Shown here: positions 50,992 to 60,096 of the stretch, piece after piece
Layout of the letters: every line of letters begins with the position of its first letter
Position numbering within the stretch: the first letter of the stretch is position 1
Origin: Cohnella thailandensis
GTDB lineage: Bacteria; Bacillota; Bacilli; Paenibacillales; Paenibacillaceae
DNA length: 64,000 nucleotides
Assembly (NCBI RefSeq): GCF_014212135.1
Contig: NZ_JACJVQ010000023.1
Coordinates: 1-64,000 of the forward strand
Direction: 5' to 3'
The notes under the pieces: model-generated
What the model was told of the DNA's origin: nothing
The model's input: only the letters and a program-made list of their open reading frames with translations
Database searches by the model: none
Translations under genes and position numbers: made by a program

Positions 50992-51939
50992 ATGAACAAA
51001 ACCGAACGGCAGCTCGCCGTCACTCTCGAACTGCAGCGCAACAAAGTGGTGAGAGCGGAGGACTTGGCGGCACACTTCGAGACAAGCGTCCGGACGATCT
51101 ATCGCGACATTCAAGCCTTGAGCGAAGCGGGCGTTCCGATCATCGGCGCTCCAGGTCAAGGCTACTCCATGATGGAGGGCTATTTTCTGCCTCCGATCGG
51201 GTTCACGGCGGAAGAAGCCGTGGCTCTGCTGATGGGGACGGACTTTATCGAACAAAGGCTGGATGAAGAGTACGGCAGCAAGGCCAATACGGCTCGGCGC
51301 AAGATCGAAGCGATCCTGCCGGAAGCCGTGCGAGCCGAGTCGAAGCGAGTCCGGGAAACCATGAAGCTGATTTACTCCGGCGAACCGTCAACCGGCCAGA
51401 AGGTGAAGGACTATCTTGCATTGGCGCGGCAAGCCATACTGGAACGCCGTAAATTAATCTTTACGTATCAGAAAAAAATGCCGGAACCGGATGGAAGTCG
51501 TCAGAGCAGCAGGGAAGTCGATCCGTACGGGCTGGCGCTTGTTCAGGGACATTGGGTATTGGTCGCCCGCTGCAGCTTGCGTCAAGATATCCGGCACTTC
51601 CGATTGTCTCGGATGACGGAGCTGGCCGTATCGGAGGAACGCTATTCCATGCCGCCAGGCTTTGATCTAAGCCGTTATCGCCCGCCGGACGACCGTAACG
51701 TGCGGGTGTCGATACGGGCAAATCCCGCCATTGCCGACAAAATCGAGGAGACCGTTCCCTTTTATCTGGAGGAGATGGAGACGCGAGAAGACGTCCTTAT
51801 GGTTACGTTTCTAGTTCGAAGGCCGGAAGAGCTGCTGCCTCACGTACTCGGTTGGGGCGGAGAGGTCGAGGTTTTGGAGCCGGAGTCCTTACGCAGCAGG
51901 ATTCGGGAGGAAGCCGAGAAAATGTTAAAACGCTACTGA
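50992..51939 (+). CDS. WYL-domain transcriptional regulator (DeoR-type helix-turn-helix)
   Basis: A 315-residue YafY-like regulator. The winged helix lies at residues 5-60 (LQRNKVVRAEDLAAHFETSV, then RTIYRDIQALSEAGVPI). The WYL domain covers about 140-210, and a C-terminal WCX extension has HVLGWGGEVEVLEPESLR. WYL domains sense nucleic acids or nucleotides. A TATAAT lies at 50970. A DinB-like gene follows after the terminator. Confidence 0.92.
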   Translation: MNKTERQLAVTLELQRNKVVRAEDLAAHFETSVRTIYRDIQALSEAGVPIIGAPGQGYSMMEGYFLPPIGFTAEEAVALLMGTDFIEQRLDEEYGSKANTARRKIEAILPEAVRAESKRVRETMKLIYSGEPSTGQKVKDYLALARQAILERRKLIFTYQKKMPEPDGSRQSSREVDPYGLALVQGHWVLVARCSLRQDIRHFRLSRMTELAVSEERYSMPPGFDLSRYRPPDDRNVRVSIRANPAIADKIEETVPFYLEEMETREDVLMVTFLVRRPEELLPHVLGWGGEVEVLEPESLRSRIREEAEKMLKRY

Positions 51940-51966
51940 CACGCTGTTGTCAGTAGCGTTTTTTTA
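51931..51966 (+). terminator. Intrinsic terminator overlapping the WYL gene's last codons
   Basis: CGCTACTGACA (51931-51941) pairs with TGTCAGTAGCG (51948-51958), followed by seven T. Confidence 0.9.
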
Positions 51967-52006
51967 TAGTGGAATTAACCTAATGAGAAGAGGAGTTGCT
52001 TTACCA

Positions 52007-52552
52007 ATGAGAAGGACTGCGGAAGCCCTGCGGCAGTTTGAAGTGTCGATAAAAACCTATTTAAGCGAACTTGAGAAGCTTGAGTGGGAGCAGTTGCTTT
52101 ATAAGGCGAATCCGGAGGAATGGTCCATCGGGCAAATGTACGTTCATTTGATTCAATCGGCGCAAGGGATGCAATTGCGCAATGCCGACCTATGCTTGGC
52201 CGGAAGCGAGGAGAATTTGAGCGCGAACGGGGAGAAAACGGAGAGCGGGAAGGCGGTATTCGATCAAGGAAGTTTTCCGCCCGTGCGGGTTCGCGTCCCG
52301 GCATCCCCGCAATACACGCCGAAGCAACCCGAAAGCAGAGACCGGCTGATAGAGGGGCTGCATGCAGTCGCTGAGCGGATGCGAGGGATGGAACCCGCAT
52401 TGGCTCAAGCGTCCGAACGCAACAAGGTCCTCCATCCCAGGTTAGGGGCGCTAAACGCCAAAGAGTGGTTTTTGTTGGTCGAAATGCACTATCGGCACCA
52501 TTTCTTGCAGTTGGACCGACTAAAGAGCGAGTTGCCTAGCTCCTCAAACTAA
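52007..52552 (+). CDS. DinB-like four-helix-bundle protein
   Basis: A 181-residue DinB/DfsB-type protein. Motifs are EEWSIGQMYVHLIQSAQ (first metal His) and LVEMHYRHHFLQLDRL (last His pair). Second DinB-like gene of the window, with little identity to the first. GAGGAG is 12 bp before the start at 52007; an in-frame ATG at 51983 is weaker. It converges on the DUF92 gene with a 9-bp overlap of ends. Function unknown. Confidence 0.82.
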   Translation: MRRTAEALRQFEVSIKTYLSELEKLEWEQLLYKANPEEWSIGQMYVHLIQSAQGMQLRNADLCLAGSEENLSANGEKTESGKAVFDQGSFPPVRVRVPASPQYTPKQPESRDRLIEGLHAVAERMRGMEPALAQASERNKVLHPRLGALNAKEWFLLVEMHYRHHFLQLDRLKSELPSSSN

Positions 52553-53371
52553 ACTGAACACCATCGCCAATAAAGCTGCGAATAGGCCGCCGACCAGCGA
52601 ACTCGCGAAGTTGACGGCATCGTTGTTCCAGCCTGCCCGCCCGCGGATTCGTTCGGCGGGCTTCTCGCAATGACGAGGCTGTTCGATCTCGCGGCCGCAC
52701 ACCCTGCAGCGGTACATCTGCTGCCAGGTCGCGCCGATCCAAGAATCGGCCAGCGATCCGACAAGGCCGCCCAGTCCGGCTATCCCAATGTAGGCGATCA
52801 GCCTTAGCGGCGCAGCCTCTTCCGATTCGAGGGATACAGCAAGCGATAAAGCACCGGCTACGGCGCCGATAAACAGTCCCCCGGCAAGCGAAGCGCCCAG
52901 ACCGAGGCCGGAGACTCCGCCTGACGTGCCGGGCGCAACTTGCCGTCCCGTCTTGATCGATCTCGGCGGCTTCCGGCTCGACCCGCCAATCTCCGTCGCC
53001 CAAGTGTCGGCCGTCACCGAGGCCATGACTCCTAAGAAAGCATATAGCCATAGCGGATGAGGCCAAGCCCAATCTGCCGCGCACAATAGAAGGCCCAGAC
53101 CGCCGTTGGCGAGCACCTGGCCGGCATCGCGCCTCCCGGATTTCTCGTACCCGCTCTCGGCTTGTTTCTTGGCCTGCCTTTTCCACTTGGACCACAAGGT
53201 CGAAGATACAAAAAAAGCGATGAGGGAGCCGTACCAGACCGCGCTTCCGAGCGCATACATCGTCGTCCCTAGCAAAACCGCCGCCAGAAGCCCGGAGAGG
53301 GATAACGACTTTCTGGCATAGGCCAACCCCGCGATGGCCGCGCTTCCGGCCAAACCTAATAACCATTCCAA
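52544..53371 (-). CDS. DUF92 family membrane protein
   Basis: A 275-residue integral membrane protein with about seven hydrophobic segments. Hallmarks of DUF92 are DTWATEIGG and a GGVSGLG-like motif, then GSLADSWIGATWQ. A cytoplasmic loop contains CRVCGREIEQPRHC, a CxxC...C pattern that could bind zinc. In eukaryotes and plants the relatives are TMEM19 and VTE5/VTE6, which act in phytol/prenyl phosphorylation; the bacterial role is unproved. A Shine-Dalgarno is not obvious. Confidence 0.85.
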   Translation of the reverse strand: MEWLLGLAGSAAIAGLAYARKSLSLSGLLAAVLLGTTMYALGSAVWYGSLIAFFVSSTLWSKWKRQAKKQAESGYEKSGRRDAGQVLANGGLGLLLCAADWAWPHPLWLYAFLGVMASVTADTWATEIGGSSRKPPRSIKTGRQVAPGTSGGVSGLGLGASLAGGLFIGAVAGALSLAVSLESEEAAPLRLIAYIGIAGLGGLVGSLADSWIGATWQQMYRCRVCGREIEQPRHCEKPAERIRGRAGWNNDAVNFASSLVGGLFAALLAMVFSLV

Positions 53372-53463
53372 ATTCCGACGCCCCTAACCTTAAATTACAT
53401 AAACGCAACAACCGTATACCAGAAGTATAACGTTATTTTTGCTCCTCTGGGAGAGCAAGCCGC

Positions 53464-53486
53464 GCGCCGAACGAGGCGCTTTTTTT
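53464..53486 (+). terminator. Hairpin with T tract upstream of the ABC transporter genes
   Basis: GCGCC (53464-53468) pairs with GGCGC (53475-53479), followed by seven T. No plus-strand gene ends upstream of it, so it could be a leader attenuator for the ABC genes or a minor terminator. The rest of 53372-53653 shows no clear gene. Confidence 0.55.
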
Positions 53487-53653
53487 ACGTCTGACGGAGG
53501 AGGAATAAGCCCGACTTCAGTCTAGTTCAAGATAAGTCCGCAGAGCGGTGATGCCAATCCTTTACATTTGTATAATTAACAGGGTAGATAACCGAAAACA
53601 GAAATGGAAAATTCAGGACGGGAGACCGGAGAATGATGAAGGAGATGAGTTCC

Positions 53654-54358
53654 ATGAGAAAGTTGATCGAATTCAAAAACGTGTCGAAGGAGTACCAAAT
53701 AGGCGAAGTGCCGATAAAGGCGCTCGACGGAGTCGATTTTACCATATCGGAAGGGGAATTCGTGGTCATTCTAGGGGCAAGCGGCGCCGGCAAAAGCACG
53801 ATTCTGAATATCCTAGGCGGCATGGATGCGGCGAGTTCCGGTCAAGTCTTCGTCGGCAATCAAGAACTAACGAAGCTGAGCGACAAAAAAATGACGCAAT
53901 ATCGCGCCGAGAAAGTGGGCTTCGTCTTTCAGTTTTATAACTTGATTCCGAATTTAAACGCACTCGAGAATGTCGAATTCGCCGCCGAAGTATGCAAAAA
54001 CCATCTGGATGCGAAAGACACCTTAAGCAAAGTCGGATTAAAGGATCGTCTCCGCAACTTCCCTTCCCAGCTCTCCGGAGGAGAGCAGCAGCGAGTCGCG
54101 ATCGCGAGAGCCGTCGCCAAGAATCCCCTGCTTCTTCTCTGCGACGAACCCACCGGCGCTCTGGATTATGTCACGGGCAAAGCCGTCTTAAAGCTTCTGC
54201 AAGATCTGAACAAAGATACGAGGAAGTGCATCGTCGTGGTCACGCATAATTCCGCAATCGCTCCGATGGCCGATAAGGTAATCAAGGTGAAGAGCGGCAA
54301 GATCGAGAGCATTACGACGAATGACGTGAAACGAAGCGTCGAAGGGATCGAGTGGTGA
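53654..54358 (+). CDS. ABC transporter ATP-binding protein (MacB/LolD-type)
   Basis: A 234-residue ATPase with Walker [10 protein letters not shown], signature LSGGEQQRV and Walker [13 protein letters not shown]. It starts [19 protein letters not shown]. Such ATPases pair with FtsX-type permeases for peptide-antibiotic resistance, signalling or lipid handling. The start at 53654 follows AAGGAG. The permease gene starts directly after it, so the two form one transporter. No BceRS-like two-component pair is nearby. Confidence 0.93.
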   Translation: MRKLIEFKNVSKEYQIGEVPIKALDGVDFTISEGEFVVILGASGAGKSTILNILGGMDAASSGQVFVGNQELTKLSDKKMTQYRAEKVGFVFQFYNLIPNLNALENVEFAAEVCKNHLDAKDTLSKVGLKDRLRNFPSQLSGGEQQRVAIARAVAKNPLLLLCDEPTGALDYVTGKAVLKLLQDLNKDTRKCIVVVTHNSAIAPMADKVIKVKSGKIESITTNDVKRSVEGIEW

Positions 54359-54360
54359 GC

Positions 54361-56685
54361 ATGAAATTACTGATTAAATTAGTAAGGGATATCAAGCAAT
54401 CGATAGGTCAATTTATCGCCTTGGTGCTGGTCGTCGCGGTAGGAGCTTTCTTTTATTCGGGGCTTGTCACCTATAGCAGCACGCTTAGCTCTTACACGAA
54501 GGATTATTACAAAGAACATAACCTAAGCGACCTCAACGTCTCTTACGCTCAGATCTCCCAAGAGGACGTGTCCGAATTAAGCAAGATTGAAGGCATCCAT
54601 AAAATCGAAGGACGGTACACGGTAGACGCCACGCAAACATTCGATGACACTAAAGCTACCGTGACCCTTCATTCGATCCCCGCAAACAATGAAATCAACA
54701 CTCTTTCTTTAATAGAGGGGGGGATTCCGTCCCACAAGAACGAGGTGTTGCTGGATTCCCATTATGCCGAAGAACACCGGTACGGCGTCGGCGATCGAAT
54801 CCAATTAACGGCGAACGGCCAAGAGTTGACGTTGACCATAACCGGATTGGGCGAGAACGTCGAACATGTCAAAAAGAACGATACCCAAGACCATAAAACC
54901 TCCGGATTCGCGTACATCGACGAGGAGACGATTCCTGAGATCATAGGCGGCTTTGCCTATAATGAAGTCATCATCGACGCCGAAGAAGGCTATGACATCG
55001 ACAAGCTCGGCCAAGCTATCGAAGCGCAATCCAAACAATTGCCTTACTTGGAGCAGGTCAGCAAAGAACGGTCGTTCTCCTATTCGAAAATAAACGAAAC
55101 GATTGCCAACAACAATTTGATGAGCAAGGTCATCCCGTTCGTTCTCTTTGTCATCGAAGCGATTATTCTTTTTCTAACCATGTCCAGAATGATCGATTCC
55201 CAGCGAAATCAAGTAGGGATCATGAAGGCATTGGGCGTAAAAGACAGAAGCATCATGCTTCATTACATGGGATACCCCGTGCTGGTAGCCGTAGTAGGCT
55301 CCATCATAGGATGCGTCATTGCTGCTTCCGTCTTTATCCCATTCGTAACGACGTCGAGCTCGCGGTCTAACTCTCTGCCCGACATTCATTTCTCCCTATC
55401 GTATTTATCGGTCATTCCGCCTATTCTTTTATCCAGCGCGTTCGGGCTCTTAGCCTGTTATCTCAGCGGCAGAAACGTATTGAAAGAAAGAGCTGCCCAG
55501 GCGATGCGGCCAAAACCTCCTAAGAAAACGAAAAAGCTAGTCATCGAGAGAATGCCGGGGATATGGAGCCGTATCCCTTACAGCTACAAGCTGATCCTGA
55601 GGAACATCTTTTTGAATAAGCAAAAGGCGTTGGCGAGCGCAATCGGCGTAGCGGTCAGCACCGTGTTGTTGATCACGGCGTTCGGTACGCAATCGTCTTT
55701 GTTAAAAGTAGCGGGACAAGTGGAAGAGGTTTATTCCTATGACTTAAGAGTGGATTACGCGCCGGGGACCTCTTCCGATAAAGCGCAGTTGCCGCCGGGC
55801 TTAATGAACAGTCATTGGATATCCGAGTTTCCTGTCGAAATCCTGGCAGGCGACGAACAAGAGAATGCAACCTTGATCGTCACGGAAAAGGAAAACAACC
55901 TCATTCATTTCTTTGACGAGAACGCCAATCGACTCTCGTTGGAGAACGATGGCGTCGTAGTCCCTCAGTCTTACGCCGACCATTACAGCATCGCCAAAGG
56001 GGATACGATCCAAATTCGATTCAGCGCGCCGGAGCTTAACGATAAACTCGTGCAGATGAAGGTGCTTGAAATCTCGACCCAGTATTCGAATCCGTCGTTT
56101 TATATCACCCCGGCCTATTTGGAAAGCTTGGGAGTAGCGGATAGCCCAACTTCGCTGCTAGTCGAAGCCAATAGCTCCGAAGAGCTTGTCCAGGTACGTC
56201 AATTCTTTGAACAGGATCAGAACGTGGATACCATTGCGGACAAGAACGACCTCAAGGAATCGGCCGAATATATCTTGAAGCAAAACAGCTTCGTCTTTAT
56301 CATGTTTATCGTCTGTGCCGTCATCCTCTCCTTCGGCGCTATCCATACGATCTCTTCCATCAATATTTACGAGAGGAATCGCGAGCTTGCTACGTTGAAG
56401 GTGTTAGGCTATGCCAAACCTAAAATAAACAGGCTGATCTTCTTGGAAAATATCGTGCTGACCGCGTTCGCCGTTCTTGTCGCTTTGCCGATTAGCGGTT
56501 ACGTTTATACTTTTATCGTTAAGGCGCTTTCGAGCACTCACCAGCAAATCCCGGACCAATTAACGATAACCATCATGCTGGCGTCCGTTCTCCTCGCTTT
56601 CTTGCTGACCGTTCTGTCCAACTTGATGCTGCGGGGCAAAGTTACCCGAATCGATATGATCGAATCGTTAAAAAGCGTGGAATGA
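54361..56685 (+). CDS. FtsX-family ABC permease
   Basis: A 774-residue permease with two FtsX units. Helix 1 (about 15-37), a large extracellular domain of about 220 residues, three helices (about 255-365), a cytoplasmic link, helix 5 (about 430), a second extracellular domain, and three final helices (about 650-760). Alternative GTG starts at 54352 and 54355 overlap the ATPase stop. The layout fits MacB-like or mechanotransmission-type transporters. The substrate is unknown; antimicrobial-peptide resistance is one guess. Confidence 0.9.
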   Translation: MKLLIKLVRDIKQSIGQFIALVLVVAVGAFFYSGLVTYSSTLSSYTKDYYKEHNLSDLNVSYAQISQEDVSELSKIEGIHKIEGRYTVDATQTFDDTKATVTLHSIPANNEINTLSLIEGGIPSHKNEVLLDSHYAEEHRYGVGDRIQLTANGQELTLTITGLGENVEHVKKNDTQDHKTSGFAYIDEETIPEIIGGFAYNEVIIDAEEGYDIDKLGQAIEAQSKQLPYLEQVSKERSFSYSKINETIANNNLMSKVIPFVLFVIEAIILFLTMSRMIDSQRNQVGIMKALGVKDRSIMLHYMGYPVLVAVVGSIIGCVIAASVFIPFVTTSSSRSNSLPDIHFSLSYLSVIPPILLSSAFGLLACYLSGRNVLKERAAQAMRPKPPKKTKKLVIERMPGIWSRIPYSYKLILRNIFLNKQKALASAIGVAVSTVLLITAFGTQSSLLKVAGQVEEVYSYDLRVDYAPGTSSDKAQLPPGLMNSHWISEFPVEILAGDEQENATLIVTEKENNLIHFFDENANRLSLENDGVVVPQSYADHYSIAKGDTIQIRFSAPELNDKLVQMKVLEISTQYSNPSFYITPAYLESLGVADSPTSLLVEANSSEELVQVRQFFEQDQNVDTIADKNDLKESAEYILKQNSFVFIMFIVCAVILSFGAIHTISSINIYERNRELATLKVLGYAKPKINRLIFLENIVLTAFAVLVALPISGYVYTFIVKALSSTHQQIPDQLTITIMLASVLLAFLLTVLSNLMLRGKVTRIDMIESLKSVE

Positions 56686-56750
56686 CGGGTCTTGCGCTTC
56701 CTTCCCTCGTCCGGTATTCTTGGAGAATTGGGACGGAACGGGGGAAGGAC

Positions 56751-58115
56751 ATGAATTACGAATTCGCGATCATCGGCGCCGGAGTCGCCGGCGTCTTCGC
56801 AGCGCGCGAGTTGGCGAGGCGAGGACGCAAAGTTGTCGTTATCGACAAAGGCAAGAAACTGGAGGAGCGTGCTTGTCCGCTCGATCGCGGCGAAGAATGC
56901 GGCTGCGACGCCTGCGACAAGTACGTCGGCTTCGGAGGGCTGGGCCTATCCGAGGGGAAGTACAACTATACGAACGACTTCGGGGGAGATCTGGAGCGTA
57001 AAGTCGGTTACGGGCGGGCTTTGGAGCTTATGGACGAAGTGGATGCGGTACTGTGCTCGTACGGCGGAGACCGCGTCGGGCTCTATGATACTCGCGACCC
57101 GGAAATGGCCGCACAAGCGGAGAAGGCGGGATTCCGCGTACTGACGACGAGAACCCGTCATCTGGGAACGGAGCTGTCCCGGACGATCCTGCGCGGAATG
57201 TACGAGGAGATGGAGAACCGTATCGACTGGAGGTTCCGAACGGAGGCTCGGGATATTCGTCGCCTCGCGGACGGAGGCTTCGAGCTGACGCTGAAGGAAG
57301 GAGAGACGATCCGTGCAGGCAAGATCCTCATCGCCACCGGCCGCAGCGGCAATGACTGGCTGTCCAGGCAGTGCGAAGATCTGGGCATCGATTACGGAGA
57401 AGCTCGGGTCGATCTCGGCTTGCGGATCGAAATGCGCGGCGACCAACTGAACGCGATTCTAGGCCGCTCGTTCGAGACGAAACTGAGCTTCTCCGGCAAC
57501 GATTATTCGGCCACGACTTACTGCATGAACCCGCGCGGACGCGTCGTCCTCAAGCAACAGGAGGGACTCGCCATGCCGGACGGGCAGAATTATCGAGAGA
57601 GGGAGGACGGGGGCACGCCTAATCTGAACTTCACTTTGTTCGTGCCGTCGTTCTTTCGAACACTCGAAGAGGCCGACCGTTATCTGCATGACGTCGTCGG
57701 AGGCATCAACCGAGGGCGGGATCGAATCGCGGCTCAGAGACTCGGGGAGCTGCGCAGGGAACGGGGCTCCGGCGGATACCGAGAGGAATCCGGTTCGGGA
57801 TCCTCGGCCAGCGCCGTAATCCCGACGCTGGAAGCCGAGTTCGCGAGCCTGAGGCTCGAGGTTCCGGACCTCTACATAAGAGCCGCTCTTGAATTTCTCG
57901 ATGCGCTGGAGAGGCTGATAGGCGAACCCATCGACGAGGACACGATCCTTTACGCCATCGACGGCAAGCTTTATTCGCCGGGAATCGAGACCGACGAACG
58001 GTTCGAAACCCGAGTCGAGGGGCTGTTCGTGATCGGCGATTGTTCCGGCACGACCCATTCCCTCTCCCAAGCCGCGGCCAGCGGGCTCTACGTCGGACGG
58101 GCGCTGGGATCATAA
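56751..58115 (+). CDS. FAD-dependent protein of the COG2509 type
   Basis: A 454-residue flavoprotein. FAD motif AIIGAGVAGVFAARELARRG at residues 5-24. Then a Cys cluster CPLDRGEECGCDACDKY and a GFGGLGLSEGKYNYTND motif, as in COG2509 FAD-dependent dehydrogenases. The C-terminus has FVIGDCSGTTHSLSQAAASG, which closes the FAD site. Reaction unknown. The start at 56751 follows GGGGGAAGG. It converges on the next dehydrogenase with 6 bp of overlap. Confidence 0.85.
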   Translation: MNYEFAIIGAGVAGVFAARELARRGRKVVVIDKGKKLEERACPLDRGEECGCDACDKYVGFGGLGLSEGKYNYTNDFGGDLERKVGYGRALELMDEVDAVLCSYGGDRVGLYDTRDPEMAAQAEKAGFRVLTTRTRHLGTELSRTILRGMYEEMENRIDWRFRTEARDIRRLADGGFELTLKEGETIRAGKILIATGRSGNDWLSRQCEDLGIDYGEARVDLGLRIEMRGDQLNAILGRSFETKLSFSGNDYSATTYCMNPRGRVVLKQQEGLAMPDGQNYREREDGGTPNLNFTLFVPSFFRTLEEADRYLHDVVGGINRGRDRIAAQRLGELRRERGSGGYREESGSGSSASAVIPTLEAEFASLRLEVPDLYIRAALEFLDALERLIGEPIDEDTILYAIDGKLYSPGIETDERFETRVEGLFVIGDCSGTTHSLSQAAASGLYVGRALGS

Positions 58116-59009
58116 CCCGTAAAATTCTCCGCCGTCGACATGCATGGTCTGGCCGATGACGAAGCTGGAATCGTTCGAAGCCAAATACAAATAGATCGGA
58201 GCGAGTTCATAAGGCTGAGCCGTTCTTCTCATGGGACCGGGGCTTTCGAATGAACCGTACGACATGTAAATTTCCATCGGAAACGAAGCCGGGATGAGGG
58301 GAGTCCACGTCCGTCCCGGGGCGACGGCGTTCACCCGGATGCCGCGAGCGATAAGGGACACGGCCAACGATCGGGTAAAGGCGCTAACCGCTCCTTTGCT
58401 GGCCGAATAATCCGCCAACCCCGGATATCCTTTGACCGCGCTGATCGAGCTTGTATTGATGATCGAGCTTCCCGGCTTTAAGTAGGGGATAGCCGCCTTG
58501 GCCATATAAAATTGAGAGAACACATTCGTACGAAAAGTCCGTTCCAATTGCTCGGCCGTAATTCGTTCGAAATCCGGCTGGAAATAGCTCACCCCGGCAT
58601 TGTTGATCAGAATGTCGATTCGTCCGAGCTCGGTTATCGTCCGATGCACGGCAAGCCGGCAAAAGGGTTCGTCCCCGATGTCGCCGGAAATCGTTAAACA
58701 TCGTCTGCCTAGCCGTTCGATCGTCCTTTTCGTTTCCTCTGCGTCTACGTGCTCGTTCAAATAAACGACCGAGATGTCCGCGCCTTCCCGGGCGAACAAA
58801 TACGCCACCGCGCGCCCGATACCGCTGTCTCCGCCTGTAATCAGAGCCACTTTCCCCCGCAATTTGCCCGTTCCGACCTCGTTCGGCCGCTCGGATACGG
58901 GCCGGGGAACCATATTCGCTTCCACCCCCGGCTGCCCGTGTTGATCCTGCGGCGGAAACTCGACATTGATGACATTGCAGACAGTTTTATAATCATAATG
59001 GGAATACAC
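58110..59009 (-). CDS. General-stress-type short-chain dehydrogenase (YhdF/YhxC-like)
   Basis: A 299-residue SDR with the N-terminal element PPQDQHGQPGVE that marks the stress-induced YhdF/YhxC/YdaD subgroup. The cofactor motif is TGGDSGIGRAV, with NNAGVSYFQ and YSASK. Members are induced by general stress; substrates are not well known. GTG at 59009 is preferred, because GGAGGATC is 6 bp upstream; the open frame reaches 59054. Confidence 0.9.
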   Translation of the reverse strand: MYSHYDYKTVCNVINVEFPPQDQHGQPGVEANMVPRPVSERPNEVGTGKLRGKVALITGGDSGIGRAVAYLFAREGADISVVYLNEHVDAEETKRTIERLGRRCLTISGDIGDEPFCRLAVHRTITELGRIDILINNAGVSYFQPDFERITAEQLERTFRTNVFSQFYMAKAAIPYLKPGSSIINTSSISAVKGYPGLADYSASKGAVSAFTRSLAVSLIARGIRVNAVAPGRTWTPLIPASFPMEIYMSYGSFESPGPMRRTAQPYELAPIYLYLASNDSSFVIGQTMHVDGGEFYGL

Positions 59010-59204
59010 GACAGATCCTCCATCTCGGCAATAGATACTGTCAGAATATTCCATTCATCCCAAGGAGTGACTAAGTTCTATTCGTTCCATGTATCGGTAC
59101 GTTATTCACGGGAAGATCTAGTCGTTTCAACTCTTTAAGAGGGATTACGGGTTGCCGATAATAGGAGTGTATTCGTCATCGCATTGGAAACGAGGAAGCC
59201 AGAA

Positions 59205-60026
59205 ATGATTAATCGTATCGATTCTCTAGGAGCTTTAGCAGCAATTATTCCGATCTTGAAATCGGCCATTCCCGCGGATTTATCCATTGCCCTATGCGAT
59301 AGGGAGAAATTCTTGGCTTATTGGCCCGGCGAAGAGATCGATTTGAATATTCAAGCGGGCCAGCCGCTTCATGCGGAGGAACCGTTAAGCATGGCGATGA
59401 GCGGCGACACGGCATTGAAGGCCGAAGTTCCCGCGCAATATTACGGGTTTGAATTCATCGGTACGGCAACCCCGCTTCACGATAAGGAAGGCCGAGTAAT
59501 CGGAGGATTAGCCGTTCAGCTTCGCAAGCACAGCGAGTTGATCGGGATCGCCGACCGGATCTTGCGCTCCTTGTCGTCCGCGAATGAACAGATCCTGCAA
59601 ATCGCCCAAGGATCGAACGGGCTCGCCGACGTTACCGGGGAGCTTCTCGGCCTCTCCGACGAAGCCGAACGGAACGTCAAGAATACGGATGCCGTCGTGT
59701 CGATGATCAACGAAGTAGCCGATCGAACGCATCTATTGGGAATCAATGCCGCTATCGAGGCGGCGCACGCGGGCGAAGCGGGCCAAGGATTCGGGGTCGT
59801 TGCCACCGAGATCCGCAAGCTGTCCAAACAAACCGTCGATTCGACCCGCAGCATTCAGTCCACGCTGGGTTCTTTCCGGGACGTGACGGGGAAGATGGCC
59901 GAATCCATCGAACTGATCGCCAAGACCGGACAAGAGCAAGCGCTGTCGACGCAACGGCTATCGAGCCTAATCGACGAGATTCGAGCCATGTCCGAGAAGC
60001 TGAACGAATTCGCGAAGCAATTGTGA
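59205..60026 (+). CDS. Soluble methyl-accepting chemotaxis-type transducer (YfmS-like)
   Basis: A 273-residue protein without membrane segments. Residues 1-115 form a small sensory domain with [19 protein letters not shown]. Residues 150-273 form a shortened MCP signalling coiled coil with the hairpin core [39 protein letters not shown]. YfmS in B. subtilis is similar in size. The conserved interaction tip suggests it can bind CheA/CheW. GAGGAAG precedes the start. Confidence 0.88.
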   Translation: MINRIDSLGALAAIIPILKSAIPADLSIALCDREKFLAYWPGEEIDLNIQAGQPLHAEEPLSMAMSGDTALKAEVPAQYYGFEFIGTATPLHDKEGRVIGGLAVQLRKHSELIGIADRILRSLSSANEQILQIAQGSNGLADVTGELLGLSDEAERNVKNTDAVVSMINEVADRTHLLGINAAIEAAHAGEAGQGFGVVATEIRKLSKQTVDSTRSIQSTLGSFRDVTGKMAESIELIAKTGQEQALSTQRLSSLIDEIRAMSEKLNEFAKQL

Positions 60027-60054
60027 GTTTATCCAGAATACCGAGCAGCATGAA

Positions 60055-60084
60055 GAAGGGATCCGCGGCTTCGCGGTTCCCTTC
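60055..60084. terminator. Hairpin between convergent genes
   Basis: GAAGGGA (60055-60061) pairs with TCCCTTC (60078-60084) and CCGCG (60063-60067) with CGCGG (60072-60076), with one mismatch. No T tract is strong on either strand, so termination is uncertain. Confidence 0.5.
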
Positions 60085-60096
60085 GCTGCATTCTAA

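Noticed and set aside
48799-51255. N-terminal extension of the membrane glycosyltransferase-like protein to 51255
   Set aside because: It runs through the divergent WYL regulator and lacks an RBS. TTG at 50874 has AAGAAGGGG.
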